Notes: generated from the sequence alone by a model not told the origin. A stretch of DNA of 64,000 nucleotides from Desulfoferrobacter suflitae (GCF_022603395.1 NZ_JAIBKA010000008.1:212875-276874); one strand, 5' to 3'; numbered from the stretch's first letter, positions 45,911 to 55,128 are shown. Translations and numbers: made by a program.

Positions 45911-47830
45911 ATGCAATCCAACTTCCCTTTTTCCGCCCTCGTTGACCAAGAATTGATGAAACGCGCCCTATTGCTCAACGTGATCGACCCCACCCTGGGT
46001 GGGGTATTGATCCAAGGCGAGCGCGGGACCGCCAAATCGACGACCGTCCGCGCGCTGGTCAATCTGTTGCCGACCATTCGCGTTGTGGAGAACTGCCCGT
46101 TTCAGTGTGACCCCGACGACCCGCCAAACCTCTGCGATCATTGCCGCGCCATCATTGAATCGGGGCAGGAGCCCCCCGTCACCACTAGAACCGTTCGCAT
46201 GGTGAATCTTCCTATCGGGACAACGGAAGACCGCCTGCTCGGCTCAATCGATATCGAAAGAGCCGTGCGGACCGGCCGAAAACGATTCGAACCCGGCCTT
46301 CTGGCGGAAGCCCACCGCGGCATCCTGTATGTGGATGAAGTTAATCTGCTCAATGACCAGATCGTGGATCTGTTTCTGGATGCGGCGGCCTCCGGGATGA
46401 ACATCGTGGAACGGGAAGGAATCAGCTTCTCGCACGCCAGTCGCTTCATCCTGGTGGGCACCATGAATCCCGAAGAAGGGGATCTGCGGCCGCAGCTGCT
46501 GGACCGTTTCGGCCTATCGGTAGACATCGAAGGGATACAATCGTTGCCGCAGCGGGTGGAAATCACCAAGCGCAGGCTGGCCTTCGAAGAGAATCCGCAG
46601 GATTTCAGGCGCTGCTGGCAGAAGGCGGATGCAGAGCTGGCCCAATGCATCATGCGAGGCAGGCAGACATTGGCGCAAATCGCCTTCAGCGAGAACCTCC
46701 TTGAAGCGGCAGCCAGTCTTTCGGTGGCCATGGGAACCGACGGCCATCGAGCTGACATCACCATGATGAAAGCCGCAAGAGCCAATGCCGCGTTCGAAGG
46801 ACGGCTCAAGATAACCGCCCGGGACCTGCAGCTGGCGGCGCGCCTGGCACTGCCGCATCGCATCAAGAAGTCTCCCCTGCAAAAGGCCCGGCTTGACGAA
46901 AGCAAGCTGCAAGAACTGATCGACCAGCACACCGCCGCGCAATCCCTCGACCAGGAGTGGGTACCCATCCATCAAAACAGGCAGAAACAATCGTCACCGG
47001 CCAAGAGCTACAAGTCGCCCGTGCAGTGTGTGACGCACCTCTGCCCGGGTGCCAGACCGCTCAAGCATCATTTTCCCTGGCAGCTGATGACCGGGGCTCA
47101 CCCCGGGCGCCGTTTTAGTTTAGCCAATCTGCACAAGGGCGGCGCAGTTCTCGGCAGCCGGCTGCCGCACCACGGAGAAAAGCCGCAGGATCTCTCTCTG
47201 ATTGCCACCCTGAGAGCCGCTGCACCGCATCAAAATGCCCGCAACGGCAAGCTGGGGTTTCAGGTGCACGGTGATGATTTCAGACTGAGGAAGCGATCCC
47301 ATAAAACAGGACTCGCTTTGGTGATGGTGATTGATTCGAGTGCTTCCATGCGCACAAACGACCGAATGTCGCTCACAAAAGGCATCATTTCAGCCCTTAT
47401 GGACGACCTGTACCGGCGCCGCGACAAACTGGGAATCATTACTTTTCGCCATACCGCCGCGGACATCATCCTGCCTCTTAGCAGCAATCTGCGGGGCGCA
47501 GCGGAAAGCATAGAACACCTGCCAGTGGGGGGCAGAACCCCCCTGGCGGCGGGACTGGAGCTGGGAATCCGGCTGCTGCTGCAGGAAAAGCGCAAGCACC
47601 CGGAGACTCTTCCGGCCATCCTGGTTTTTTCGGACGGAAGTCCCAACGTCAGCTGCTTCGGTGGAGATCCCCTGGAGGAAACCCTGTTTTATGCAAGCGA
47701 AGTCAAACGACACGAAATTCAGGCCATTCTTGTCGACACAGAATTCAATCCCATGGCCACGGGGTACGGCTATGAAATCGCTGCCCGCATGGCTGCAAGC
47801 TACATGACCATGGACCGGCTCCATGGGTAG
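45911..47830 (+). CDS. Magnesium-chelatase-type AAA+ ATPase fused to a VWA domain (ChlI-ChlD-like)
   Basis: A 639-residue fusion: ChlI-like AAA+ (Walker A IQGERGTAKST, Walker B GILYVDEVNLLND, arginine-finger segment TMNPEEGDLRPQLLDRFG), a linker, and a C-terminal VWA domain with MIDAS VIDSSASM. In photosynthetic bacteria this pair drives Mg insertion into protoporphyrin. In non-phototrophs such fusions assist cobalt/nickel tetrapyrrole chelatases, which would fit the B12-dependent mutase here, but no CobN/ChlH partner is in the window. Confidence 0.9.
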   Translation: MQSNFPFSALVDQELMKRALLLNVIDPTLGGVLIQGERGTAKSTTVRALVNLLPTIRVVENCPFQCDPDDPPNLCDHCRAIIESGQEPPVTTRTVRMVNLPIGTTEDRLLGSIDIERAVRTGRKRFEPGLLAEAHRGILYVDEVNLLNDQIVDLFLDAAASGMNIVEREGISFSHASRFILVGTMNPEEGDLRPQLLDRFGLSVDIEGIQSLPQRVEITKRRLAFEENPQDFRRCWQKADAELAQCIMRGRQTLAQIAFSENLLEAAASLSVAMGTDGHRADITMMKAARANAAFEGRLKITARDLQLAARLALPHRIKKSPLQKARLDESKLQELIDQHTAAQSLDQEWVPIHQNRQKQSSPAKSYKSPVQCVTHLCPGARPLKHHFPWQLMTGAHPGRRFSLANLHKGGAVLGSRLPHHGEKPQDLSLIATLRAAAPHQNARNGKLGFQVHGDDFRLRKRSHKTGLALVMVIDSSASMRTNDRMSLTKGIISALMDDLYRRRDKLGIITFRHTAADIILPLSSNLRGAAESIEHLPVGGRTPLAAGLELGIRLLLQEKRKHPETLPAILVFSDGSPNVSCFGGDPLEETLFYASEVKRHEIQAILVDTEFNPMATGYGYEIAARMAASYMTMDRLHG

Positions 47831-47940
47831 CAGCGTGTCTGTCGACAGGGTGTGCGCCGTTCCCGGGAGATTAACGGCAAATCCCGCCCCTGCGTCATTT
47901 CGATGCCGCACCGCCAGGGCCGCCGGACCTCTGTATCACC

Positions 47941-48852
47941 TCACTTCAAGCCATATCCAAACTCCGCCAGAACGCGCGGATTCTTGCGCCAGTTTTTCTG
48001 CACACGGACAAACAACCCGAGGTACACCCGGCATCCCAACAAAGCCTCGATGTCCTTTCTGGCCTGCTTGCCGATCTCTTTCAGCATCTGCCCCTGCTTG
48101 CCAATGATGATGGCTTTCTGTGAGTCTCTTTCAACATGCACAACGGCTTCAATGTGAATTCGATGGCGCTGCTGATCCTCGGAAAACTGCTCGACGGTCA
48201 CAGCCACCGCATAGGGTATCTCCTGATGAACCAGATGAAAGACCTTTTCGCGAATCAGTTCGGCCACCAGAAAACGCTCCGGTTGATCGGTCAGATAATC
48301 CTCCGGGTAATAAGCCGGACCTTCCGGCAACACTTGTTCTATCTCAGTCAGGAGCGCGTAGACTCCGTCGCCAAGCAATGCTGAAATGGGTACGATGGCA
48401 CGAAATTTCATATACCCTTTGAACCGGTCGATCACAGGGAGCAGCTCCTGCTTGTTGCGCACCGTATCGATTTTGTTGACGGCTACAATGACCGGCGTAT
48501 TGAGGCGTTGAATGGCTTCGATGATTGCCTCGTTCGCCGGATGATCCGCCCGCCCGGTCTCGATTAAAAAACAGATGACATCAACGTCATTCAGGGCAGC
48601 AAGAGCAGTATCCACCAATATTTGATTGAAGCGATCGCGAGCACGATGAATTCCGGGAGTATCCACAAAAATCATTTGGGAACTGGGCCCGGTCATGATT
48701 CCGAGAATTCGATTGCGGGTTGTCTGAGGCTTTGGTGCTGTGATGGAAATCTTCTCTTGTAAAATCTGGTTCAGGAGCGTCGACTTACCCACATTGGGAG
48801 CACCGACCAGTGCCACGTAGCCGGATCGAAAAATTGCTTTCTGTTCTGTCAT
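47941..48852 (-). CDS. era: GTPase Era
   Basis: A 303-residue 16S rRNA maturation GTPase: G1 GAPNVGKST, G3 DTPGIHR, G4 NKID, and a C-terminal KH domain with IIGKQGQMLKEIGKQARKDI. ATG 48852 is chosen because the standard Era N-terminus follows (MTEQKAIFRSGYVALVGAPN); the longer frame has no similarity. It is the last gene of the rnc / radical SAM / era group. Confidence 0.96.
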   Translation of the reverse strand: MTEQKAIFRSGYVALVGAPNVGKSTLLNQILQEKISITAPKPQTTRNRILGIMTGPSSQMIFVDTPGIHRARDRFNQILVDTALAALNDVDVICFLIETGRADHPANEAIIEAIQRLNTPVIVAVNKIDTVRNKQELLPVIDRFKGYMKFRAIVPISALLGDGVYALLTEIEQVLPEGPAYYPEDYLTDQPERFLVAELIREKVFHLVHQEIPYAVAVTVEQFSEDQQRHRIHIEAVVHVERDSQKAIIIGKQGQMLKEIGKQARKDIEALLGCRVYLGLFVRVQKNWRKNPRVLAEFGYGLK

Positions 48853-48895
48853 GATGGATGCGTCCTGTTTTCGACGGTATTTTCCGACCAGGAGC

Positions 48896-49933
48896 CTAAA
48901 TGCATCGGACTTCCAATTGATGGTCTGCAAACGTTGCCTCTCCCGCCAGTCGCACTGCAGTGAATCCCCAGCGCTTCATCCAGTAGCCAGGGTTCGCCCG
49001 TTGCGGTCCTCCCGCCTCACTCAACCTGCGCTGCGCAACCTTGACCAGCAGCGTTTTGCCATCCGTGAACTGCTCATTCGCCAGGGCTCCGTCAACCTGC
49101 CGCCGCCACCAGTGAACTTTTACCAGATAGCCGAAAGCCGGGTGATATGGACCGGCCACAATGGCACCCGGCGCCTGTAGAGCCGGATCGGCATGCAACC
49201 CCATGCGCACAACCTTGATGTCGGCCCGCACAAATCGCTCATAGGCGTCGGCGCACCAGCCTATGGCCTCCTCCAGAGTGATGGGCCGATAGGCCTTCTT
49301 GGAGTACCATTGGGCAAGGACCGTGCCGGTCAATACCAGCGTCGGGTAAAGCCTGACAAAATCAGGCCGCAGCTCGATCGTACGGGAAACGGTCTCGGCA
49401 AACCTTTCGCGGGTGTCCCCGGGCAGACCCGGCATCAGCTGTATGCCCAATTCCCAGCCGCCACGGCGAACCGCTTCGGCCGCTCGCCGCACGTGCAGGC
49501 TCGTATAGCCGCGCCGACTTGCAACGAGGACTTCATCATGCAATGCCTGCACACCGAGTTCGATCGTTTCAATGGGATAATCGGCCAGCAGACGGCGGAT
49601 ATCTTTCCCCATGCAGTCGGGCCGCGTAGAAAACCGAACACCGGTGAAGACTCCCACCGCGACATGCGGAGACACCTTATCGAGCATCAACTGCAGCTGT
49701 TCCCTCGGAACCGCCGTGAAGGTTCCGCCGTAAAGAGCCACCTGCCCCGCCAGGCCGGACCGCATGGCCTCGGCCGCAAGGGCTGCCAGGTCTGTGGTGA
49801 AGCGATCCAGCAGAGGAGCCGCCATCATCCGGTCATGTGGCCCCGAGACTACGGTATTTTGATTGCAATACACACAGCGGAAAGGGCAGCCGACATGAGT
49901 CAGAAAGATAGGATAAATTCGCTTTGCAGCCAT
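48896..49933 (-). CDS. Radical SAM protein (Elp3/HemN-like)
   Basis: A 345-residue radical SAM enzyme with the cluster motif CPFRCVYC (about residues 16-23) and the Elp3-like segment ELGVQALHDEVL. The C-terminal region ends in a WMKRWGF / RLAGEATF segment. Its substrate is unknown; this subgroup is often found beside rnc and era, hinting at RNA or translation-related modification. ATG 49933 is the first ATG; an in-frame TTG upstream is less likely. Confidence 0.85.
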   Translation of the reverse strand: MAAKRIYPIFLTHVGCPFRCVYCNQNTVVSGPHDRMMAAPLLDRFTTDLAALAAEAMRSGLAGQVALYGGTFTAVPREQLQLMLDKVSPHVAVGVFTGVRFSTRPDCMGKDIRRLLADYPIETIELGVQALHDEVLVASRRGYTSLHVRRAAEAVRRGGWELGIQLMPGLPGDTRERFAETVSRTIELRPDFVRLYPTLVLTGTVLAQWYSKKAYRPITLEEAIGWCADAYERFVRADIKVVRMGLHADPALQAPGAIVAGPYHPAFGYLVKVHWWRRQVDGALANEQFTDGKTLLVKVAQRRLSEAGGPQRANPGYWMKRWGFTAVRLAGEATFADHQLEVRCI

Positions 49934-49990
49934 TATATCAGGGCACAACCATGACCACTGGCCTGTTCAAACGCGCCTCTGGGAAACGCG

Positions 49991-50722
49991 CTAATCGACC
50001 GTTTCGTATTTTTCCTCGCGTAACTTTTCTAAAGCACCCATAGCCGCCAGCTGCTGCGCTTCTTTCTTGCTCTTTCCAAATCCCCGGGCAAGCAGCCGTT
50101 CCTCCAGCCACACGCTCATAAAAAAGGTCTTGTCATGGTCGGGCCCTTCTTCGGATTCCAGGAGGTACGTGGGGGTCTGTTTGAAAAATGCCTGGGTCAA
50201 CTCCTGGAGCTGAGTCTTATAATCCTTGTCCAGGGCCTTCAAGGGATGCTCCTGATCCTTGATATCCAAATACTCCTGAAACAGGCGTTGCACCAGGTGG
50301 ATTACGGTGGTCAGGTCGGAATCGAGGTAAATGGCCGCCAGCAGGGCCTCGAGACTGTCAGCCAGCAAGGACGGTTTTTGGCGCCCGCCGGTGAACTCCT
50401 CACCCTTGCCGAGAAACAGGTACTTTCCCAGTTCCAGCTGAACGGCCAGCTTGGCCAGTTCCCTTTCATTCACTATGGAAGACCGGAGGCGCGACAATTC
50501 CCCTTCATTGTAATCCGGAAACTTTTCCAGCAACAAATGGCTGATGGCCAGATTCAAAACCGCATCCCCAAGGAATTCAAGGGTTTCATTGTCCACCTGG
50601 CCGGGGGCAGGGTTTTCATAGACAAAGGATCTGTGTACGAGGGCCTGATAGAGCAGTCGAGGTTCTCGAAAACGGTACTGTAGTACTTTTTCAATTGCAT
50701 CCAGCGCACTTGCTTGATTCAT
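49991..50722 (-). CDS. rnc: Ribonuclease III
   Basis: A 243-residue double-stranded RNA endonuclease. The catalytic signature NETLEFLGDAVLNLAIS, the second acidic site in LLADSLEALLAAIYLD, and a C-terminal dsRNA-binding domain (KSKKEAQQLAAMGALEKL) are present. It is the first gene of the minus-strand rnc / radical SAM / era group and is divergent from gmhB. Confidence 0.96.
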   Translation of the reverse strand: MNQASALDAIEKVLQYRFREPRLLYQALVHRSFVYENPAPGQVDNETLEFLGDAVLNLAISHLLLEKFPDYNEGELSRLRSSIVNERELAKLAVQLELGKYLFLGKGEEFTGGRQKPSLLADSLEALLAAIYLDSDLTTVIHLVQRLFQEYLDIKDQEHPLKALDKDYKTQLQELTQAFFKQTPTYLLESEEGPDHDKTFFMSVWLEERLLARGFGKSKKEAQQLAAMGALEKLREEKYETVD

Positions 50723-50829
50723 AACTTTTTGCTACCAATGAAGGTCAATCTTGAGCTGACGTTTGCACTGCATTGTGAATTGTTATTTTGTCCCCATATG
50801 TAAAAATAAGTCAAGCTATAGGTGGTCTT

Positions 50830-51417
50830 ATGCTGATCTGGAGCAACCGCTGTGAATATTCTCCCGAGCGATATCTTCTGCTGGACCGGGATGGAGTGAT
50901 CAACATCGATCGGCCCGACTACATCAAGCACTGGAATGAATTCATCTTCTATCCCGACGCTCTGGCAGCCCTCGAACAATGCAGAAAACAGCGCATTGGA
51001 GTCATTCTGATCAGCAATCAGTCGGCGCTAAACCGGGGGTTGATCAGCCTGGAGGATTTCTGGCAGCTGCACCACCGCATGGTGCAAGCAATCGAAGCAA
51101 ACGGCGGTACGCTGGCGGCAGCCTTTTACTGCCCGCACCGCCCGGAAGAACGGTGTTCCTGCCGCAAACCGGCGCCCTTCATGTTGCTGAAGGCAGCCCA
51201 AATGTTCGACATTGCAATGCAGGAGGCGGTCATGATCGGAGACCGCCCAACAGACGTGCAGGCGGCCATTGCGGCCGGATGTCGCGCTGTTTTGCTGACA
51301 CGGGAATTGGCCACAGGGCAGGCTCCTGACTCGGACTCCATCAACCCGGCTAACGTCACACGCTGCTCGAATCTGCTTGCGGCTCTGGCTGACCTGGTCG
51401 AATCAGTCGGCCCATAG
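50830..51417 (+). CDS. gmhB: D-glycero-D-manno-heptose-1,7-bisphosphate 7-phosphatase
   Basis: A 195-residue HAD phosphatase for ADP-heptose (LPS inner core) synthesis. The nucleophile motif is LLLDRDGVIN, the zinc-binding loop is CPHRPEERCSCRKPAP, and the acidic motif is VMIGDRPTDVQAA. ATG 50830 follows TAGGTGG; the frame upstream is non-coding. It implies a lipopolysaccharide outer membrane. Confidence 0.92.
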   Translation: MLIWSNRCEYSPERYLLLDRDGVINIDRPDYIKHWNEFIFYPDALAALEQCRKQRIGVILISNQSALNRGLISLEDFWQLHHRMVQAIEANGGTLAAAFYCPHRPEERCSCRKPAPFMLLKAAQMFDIAMQEAVMIGDRPTDVQAAIAAGCRAVLLTRELATGQAPDSDSINPANVTRCSNLLAALADLVESVGP

Positions 51418-51432
51418 AGGAAAGGACCCCCA

Positions 51433-52104
51433 ATGTTTTTCCCTCCATTTTTGATGTTTTTCCTGTTTATATTTGTCTTCATACTGTTGTTCGTATTCGC
51501 CCTGGTGCAATATGGGGTGTTTACGCTGGCATTTGCACGCCTCGGCATTCCGCCCGAGCATCTTTTCTCGCTCTTTTTCTTGTGCATCCTGGGGAGCATG
51601 ATCAACATTCCCCTGCGCCGCATCTCTCTAAGTGAGGAGCCAAGCCAAAGAGAGTTGGTAACGTTTTTTGGCATGCGATTTCGGCCACCGCCCTGGTCGC
51701 GGCCGCGTGAGATGGTACTGGCCGTCAATGTGGGAGGAGCCATCATCCCCACGTGCATTTCCCTCTACCTGCTGATCCATGCGCACAACCCGTTTCGCAT
51801 GCTGCTGGCCCTGGTGGTGGTGACCATGGCAACCCATCGGCTGGCACGGCCGGTACCGGGTATGGGGATCGCCGTTCCTATGCTGGTTCCGCCGGTCATA
51901 GCCGCTCTGGCGGCGCTCGTATTGAATTCCCAATGGGCCCCGCCGACGGCCTATTTCGCAGGAACCATGGGGACCCTGATCGGCGCGGACATTCTCAACC
52001 TGGATAAATTGAAGCAGCTCAACGCACCCGTTGCTTCTATCGGAGGCGCGGGGACGTTTGACGGTATTTTTTTGACGGGAGTACTGGCCGTCCTGCTCGC
52101 CTGA
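51433..52104 (+). CDS. DUF1614 family membrane protein
   Basis: A 223-residue inner-membrane protein with five or six hydrophobic segments and conserved stretches FFLCILGSMINIPL, VNVGGAIIPTCISLYLL and SIGGAGTFDGIFLTG, which mark DUF1614. The function is unknown. It starts 15 bases after gmhB, with AAAGGA upstream, so the two are probably co-transcribed. Confidence 0.88.
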   Translation: MFFPPFLMFFLFIFVFILLFVFALVQYGVFTLAFARLGIPPEHLFSLFFLCILGSMINIPLRRISLSEEPSQRELVTFFGMRFRPPPWSRPREMVLAVNVGGAIIPTCISLYLLIHAHNPFRMLLALVVVTMATHRLARPVPGMGIAVPMLVPPVIAALAALVLNSQWAPPTAYFAGTMGTLIGADILNLDKLKQLNAPVASIGGAGTFDGIFLTGVLAVLLA

Positions 52105-52150
52105 GCAGGACCGATATCAATTCCGACCTTTGCACAACGAGGGGAATCGC

Positions 52151-53296
52151 ATGGCGAGCAAGGTTTTTCACATCGATCTTAGAGCCGGCAACGATCAAAG
52201 TCTGCTCAGCAGAATTCGCCTGCTGGCCGACACTGCAGGGATTGCCAAGATTGTCAAGAAGCGGGGCCTGACGGCGATTAAAATTCATTTTGGGGAGCGC
52301 GGCAACACCGCCTTCATCCGTCCAATCCTGGTAAGACCTGTCGTGGACGCGGTGCACAAAGCGGGAGGCAAACCCTTCATCACCGACGCCAACACACTCT
52401 ACGTGGGCACTCGAGGCAACGCCGCCGATCACTTGACAACGGCCCTCCTCAACGGATTCGGCTATTCCGTCGTCGGCGCTCCGCTGGTCATCGCCGACGG
52501 CATCGATGGACGCGATGAAGTGGCCGTGCCGGTCAATTTGAAGCTCTGCCGGGAGGTTCTGGTCGGCTCAGCCGTGGCGCGAGCGGACTCGTTGATTTCC
52601 CTGGCTCACTTCAAACTGCATGAAGCCGCGGGCTTCGGCGGAGCAATCAAGAATATCGGGATGGGATCGGCTTCGCGACGCGGCAAAATGGCGCAGCATT
52701 CCGAAGTGGCGCCCGAGGTCATCGCCAAGAAATGCATCGGCTGCGGGACCTGCCTGGCGCAATGCGCCCACGGAGCAATAGCTCTGGTTGATCGACCGGC
52801 GGACGCCCCCAGCCCCGACCCCAAGGTCACCAAAATTGTCCGCATCGATCAGAAAAAGTGCGTGGGCTGCGCCGGCTGCATTCATGCATGCCCGCAGGGA
52901 GCACTGGGCATCAACTGGGAAAAGGACCTGCCGCGGTTTATGGAACGGATGGTCGAATACACCCTCGGCACCCTCAAAGGCAAGGAAAAGCGCACCCTGT
53001 GCATCAACTTCCTGACCCAGATTTCACCTGCCTGCGACTGCTACCCTTTTACCGACGCTCCCATTGTGGCCGATATCGGCATCCTGGCCTCGACCGACCC
53101 GGTCGCCATCGACCAGGCCTCCATGGATCTGGTCAATGCCCAGCCGCCCCTGGCCTCATCCGTGCTCAAGGACTCGCCGCATGCGGCAGCGGATAAAGTC
53201 AAAGCGGTCTACCCGAAAATCGACTGGCAATACCAGCTGGATTACGCCGAACAGATCGGTCTGGGCAGCAGGACCTATGCATTGGTGAAATTGTAA
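52151..53296 (+). CDS. DUF362 protein with two [4Fe-4S] ferredoxin motifs
   Basis: A 381-residue cytoplasmic protein. The N-terminal DUF362 domain starts after MASKVFHIDLRAG (KIHFGERGNTAFIRP; ITDANTLYVGTRGNA). Two clusters follow, CIGCGTCLAQC (about 196-206) and CVGCAGCIHAC (about 237-247), then the second DUF362 part (DIGILASTDPVAIDQASMD). It is probably an electron-transfer or metal-handling protein of anaerobes. ATG 52151 is preferred to an in-frame ATG seven codons earlier. It ends 52 bases before selC. Confidence 0.88.
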   Translation: MASKVFHIDLRAGNDQSLLSRIRLLADTAGIAKIVKKRGLTAIKIHFGERGNTAFIRPILVRPVVDAVHKAGGKPFITDANTLYVGTRGNAADHLTTALLNGFGYSVVGAPLVIADGIDGRDEVAVPVNLKLCREVLVGSAVARADSLISLAHFKLHEAAGFGGAIKNIGMGSASRRGKMAQHSEVAPEVIAKKCIGCGTCLAQCAHGAIALVDRPADAPSPDPKVTKIVRIDQKKCVGCAGCIHACPQGALGINWEKDLPRFMERMVEYTLGTLKGKEKRTLCINFLTQISPACDCYPFTDAPIVADIGILASTDPVAIDQASMDLVNAQPPLASSVLKDSPHAAADKVKAVYPKIDWQYQLDYAEQIGLGSRTYALVKL

Positions 53297-53310
53297 GGAG
53301 TCAAAAGGAC

Positions 53311-53339
53311 TTGCCAAAAACGGTCGCATTGAGTACATT
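53311..53339 (+). promoter_or_regulatory. Promoter of selC
   Basis: TTGCCA (53311-53316), a 17-base spacer and TACATT (53334-53339) place the start of transcription at or just before the first base of the tRNA. Confidence 0.65.
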
Positions 53340-53348
53340 GGGCGGACT

Positions 53349-53444
53349 GGAAGCGCCAAGCTCACTGGTGGGGCTCCCGGACTTCAAATCCGGTGTTCGG
53401 GCGTGAAGGCGTTCGAAGGTGGGTTCGATTCCCATGCGCTTCCG
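53349..53444 (+). tRNA. selC: tRNA-Sec (anticodon TCA)
   Basis: All hallmarks of the selenocysteine tRNA are visible. There is an 8-bp acceptor stem (GGAAGCGC with GCGCTTCC), an anticodon loop CTTCAAA with anticodon TCA closed by CCGGA/TCCGG, a long variable arm (TGTTCGGGCGTGAAGGCGTT), and a T arm GTGGG-TTCGATT-CCCAT. The discriminator is G, and CCA is encoded (53445-53447). Its presence implies a selenoprotein machinery elsewhere in the genome. selC is a classic island integration site, and the mobile region starts on its 3' side. Confidence 0.97.
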
Positions 53445-53455
53445 CCAACTTACGA

Positions 53456-53487
53456 GGACAACAAAATTTCTTGTTGTCCATTTTTTT
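53456..53487 (+). terminator. Intrinsic terminator of selC
   Basis: GGACAACAA and TTGTTGTCC form a 9-bp stem, followed by ATTTTTTT, 12 bases after the tRNA. Confidence 0.85.
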
Positions 53488-53488
53488 G

Positions 53489-53507
53489 GTGTGCACATAG
53501 TGTGCAC
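53489..53507. repeat. Paired GTGTGCAC repeats next to selC
   Basis: Two copies of GTGTGCAC lie 11 bases apart (53489-53496 and 53500-53507), one helical turn, directly after the selC terminator. This looks like a pair of protein-binding sites, possibly integrase or excisionase arm sites at the island edge. No integrase gene is present in the window. Confidence 0.4.
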
Positions 53508-53621
53508 GTTTACATGGTGAAAATTATTTTACCATAGCATCCGGCAGCAGGCCGTGGTCCTGAAACGTACTGGCAGTTTGGAACCGCTCAAGGATGGGGA
53601 CTGATTTGGCATGTACGTCGA

Positions 53622-53897
53622 AAAGAAGTCCTTCTTTCCATGAATCAATGTAAGCACTTCTATCGTATCGGATGAGACTTTGCAGATAAGTCGATACGAT
53701 TAGACTATCAACTCTCTGATGTCGGGATCCTGCAACTCCGGAACCATTCTGCCCATGAGAGGGAAGTCCTTCAGAACTTCAGATTTTTCGACAATGTCCT
53801 TCACCACTTTTTTGGCATAGAACTTTGAGTCGGAGGCAATATGGTCATGAATGCTTCTGAGATCCCTTTTTGCAGGTCTAGACCAGATTACCTGATT
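53622..53897 (-). pseudogene. ParE/RelE-type toxin remnant
   Basis: Downstream of the antitoxin gene, a frame translates as a ParE-family toxin: WSRPAKRDLRSIHDHIA, then KDFPLMGRMVPELQDPDIRE, then after an in-frame TAA (53702-53700) SYRLICKVSSDTIEVL and TLIHGKKDF. The TAA falls where family members usually have LIV-[GY]-SYR. No proper start codon is seen; the frame begins next to a TAG. Both facts indicate an inactivated toxin. It overlaps the antitoxin gene end by about 20 bases, as in intact pairs. Confidence 0.75.
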
Positions 53898-54066
53898 CTA
53901 TTTCTCTATTGAGATCGTCCACCGTTACATACTCGCCTCTCTTGATAGCCTCTCCTCCCTTTCTAACCTTGTCTATCACATAGAGACGATACATGATTTC
54001 ATCGATATCGGCGGAATCCGGCAGTTTGGCAATCGCGCTGAGTGCTTCTTGTTTTAGAGTTTCCAT
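53878..54066 (-). CDS. RelB/ParD-type antitoxin
   Basis: A 62-residue antitoxin-like protein beginning METLKQEALSAIAKLPDSAD, then IDEIMYRLYVIDKVRKGGEA, and ending VTVDDLNREIESGNLV. This matches the short antitoxins that accompany ParE/RelE toxins. AAGGA lies ten bases before the ATG. Its cognate toxin downstream is disrupted, so this may be a surviving orphan antitoxin. Confidence 0.75.
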   Translation of the reverse strand: METLKQEALSAIAKLPDSADIDEIMYRLYVIDKVRKGGEAIKRGEYVTVDDLNREIESGNLV

Positions 54067-54494
54067 TACTGTGGTTCCTTTTCATGTCAAGTCGGGCACA
54101 GTTTGTGACTCGCAAATCCTGAGCATTATAATCCGAAACCGATCTTCCAGTAACTCGGCAGCGACGACGTGGGCTCTATTTGAGCACTCTTGCGCACGCG
54201 GCATCACCTGGATCCATAGTCGGACTCTCATCTAAGAATGACGAGCCTTGACGCTCGCTGCCTGCGAGGGGATAAACGGCCCAAACCACGCCCCCAGTGA
54301 TGAACTTCAGGGAATGCCGCGGGGTACGCCCAGCGTGGTTTGGGTCCCGCTTGACCCCTTGGTTATCATATTGGAAGCCACCGTGCCCATTTAATTGAGT
54401 CTGTGAATACGTGGCCTGCTTTTTAAATTTCCTGCGGCAGCTGAAAAAGATTGTGAATCCTACCAAGCCAGCTCCACAGAGTCATCAGAGGGAA
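54067..54494. other. Island spacer with a 12-bp inverted repeat
   Basis: CCCAAACCACGC (54280-54291) and GCGTGGTTTGGG (54333-54344) are perfect inverted copies 41 bases apart, like the ends of a tiny element or an extended hairpin. The rest has no frame with a ribosome binding site and no family-like translation. Confidence 0.45.
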
Positions 54495-54941
54495 CTACTT
54501 ACGAGCCATTGCAAATCTCTCTCCGGAAGTCGGAGACACAAAATATACTGTATTTCCTTCTGCAACGAACTGGATTGTGCGACCGCTCGGTGCCTTGAAG
54601 CTCACAGTATTGCCATTAATCGTCCCATTCTGGTACCCCACCAAGCTCGTTCCTCGTGCAGGTTGGAACGAATAAAAGAGCGAGTATCCGCTGTTGTCGG
54701 GAAGCTTCGCCAATTTATAGGAAACTGGGTTCGAAAAGTGAACTCCCCTGGAATTCGCGCCTGTGACAACACATGCGTATTCCCCGACAAGAATTGGGTT
54801 TGGCTCAGCTATTACGTTACACGAAGGCGGTGCTTCATTGGCTGCGCTTGTTACGGCGCTGGTCGAACCCGTGGTCTGACATCCGCCCAAAAAGATGATG
54901 ATCACCGCGAGCAGCAAAAACCTCAAATCTACGTTCCTCAT
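54495..54941 (-). CDS. Small lipoprotein of unknown function (island-borne)
   Basis: A 148-residue product starting at ATG 54941 with AAAGGAGG upstream. The signal peptide (LRFLLLAVIIIFLGGC) ends in lipobox LGGC. A short Thr/Ser/Ala linker leads to a beta-rich domain (NGTINGNTVSFKAPSGRTIQ, EGNTVYFVSPTSGERF). I do not recognise a family. It lies just downstream, in reading direction, of an attC-like hairpin, and such lipoproteins are common in integron cassettes. Confidence 0.7.
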   Translation of the reverse strand: MRNVDLRFLLLAVIIIFLGGCQTTGSTSAVTSAANEAPPSCNVIAEPNPILVGEYACVVTGANSRGVHFSNPVSYKLAKLPDNSGYSLFYSFQPARGTSLVGYQNGTINGNTVSFKAPSGRTIQFVAEGNTVYFVSPTSGERFAMARK

Positions 54942-55128
54942 GTGCAGTTCTTCCTCCTTTCCCTTGAATCCTCTCTTGCCCTCCCATTCTTGAAGCTGCG
55001 CTCCGGCACGATCCACAGCGTTTGCTCAACAACCGAAGGTCCCGCTGTCCGTTCGGGAGGTGGCGAAATCCGAACCAACGATCATGAACTGTCCTCGCCA
55101 ACGGCTCACAGGTGATGCTTGCGGTGCA

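Noticed and set aside
53524..53660. Alternative minus-strand frame overlapping the ParE remnant and ending LLPDAMVK
   Set aside because: It reads somewhat protein-like but has no start, overlaps the better-supported ParE frame and cannot be assigned; left as a possible remnant of another gene end.
54176..54466. 96-codon minus-strand frame in the island spacer
   Set aside because: No ribosome binding site, and it spans the 12-bp inverted repeat; the translation looks random.
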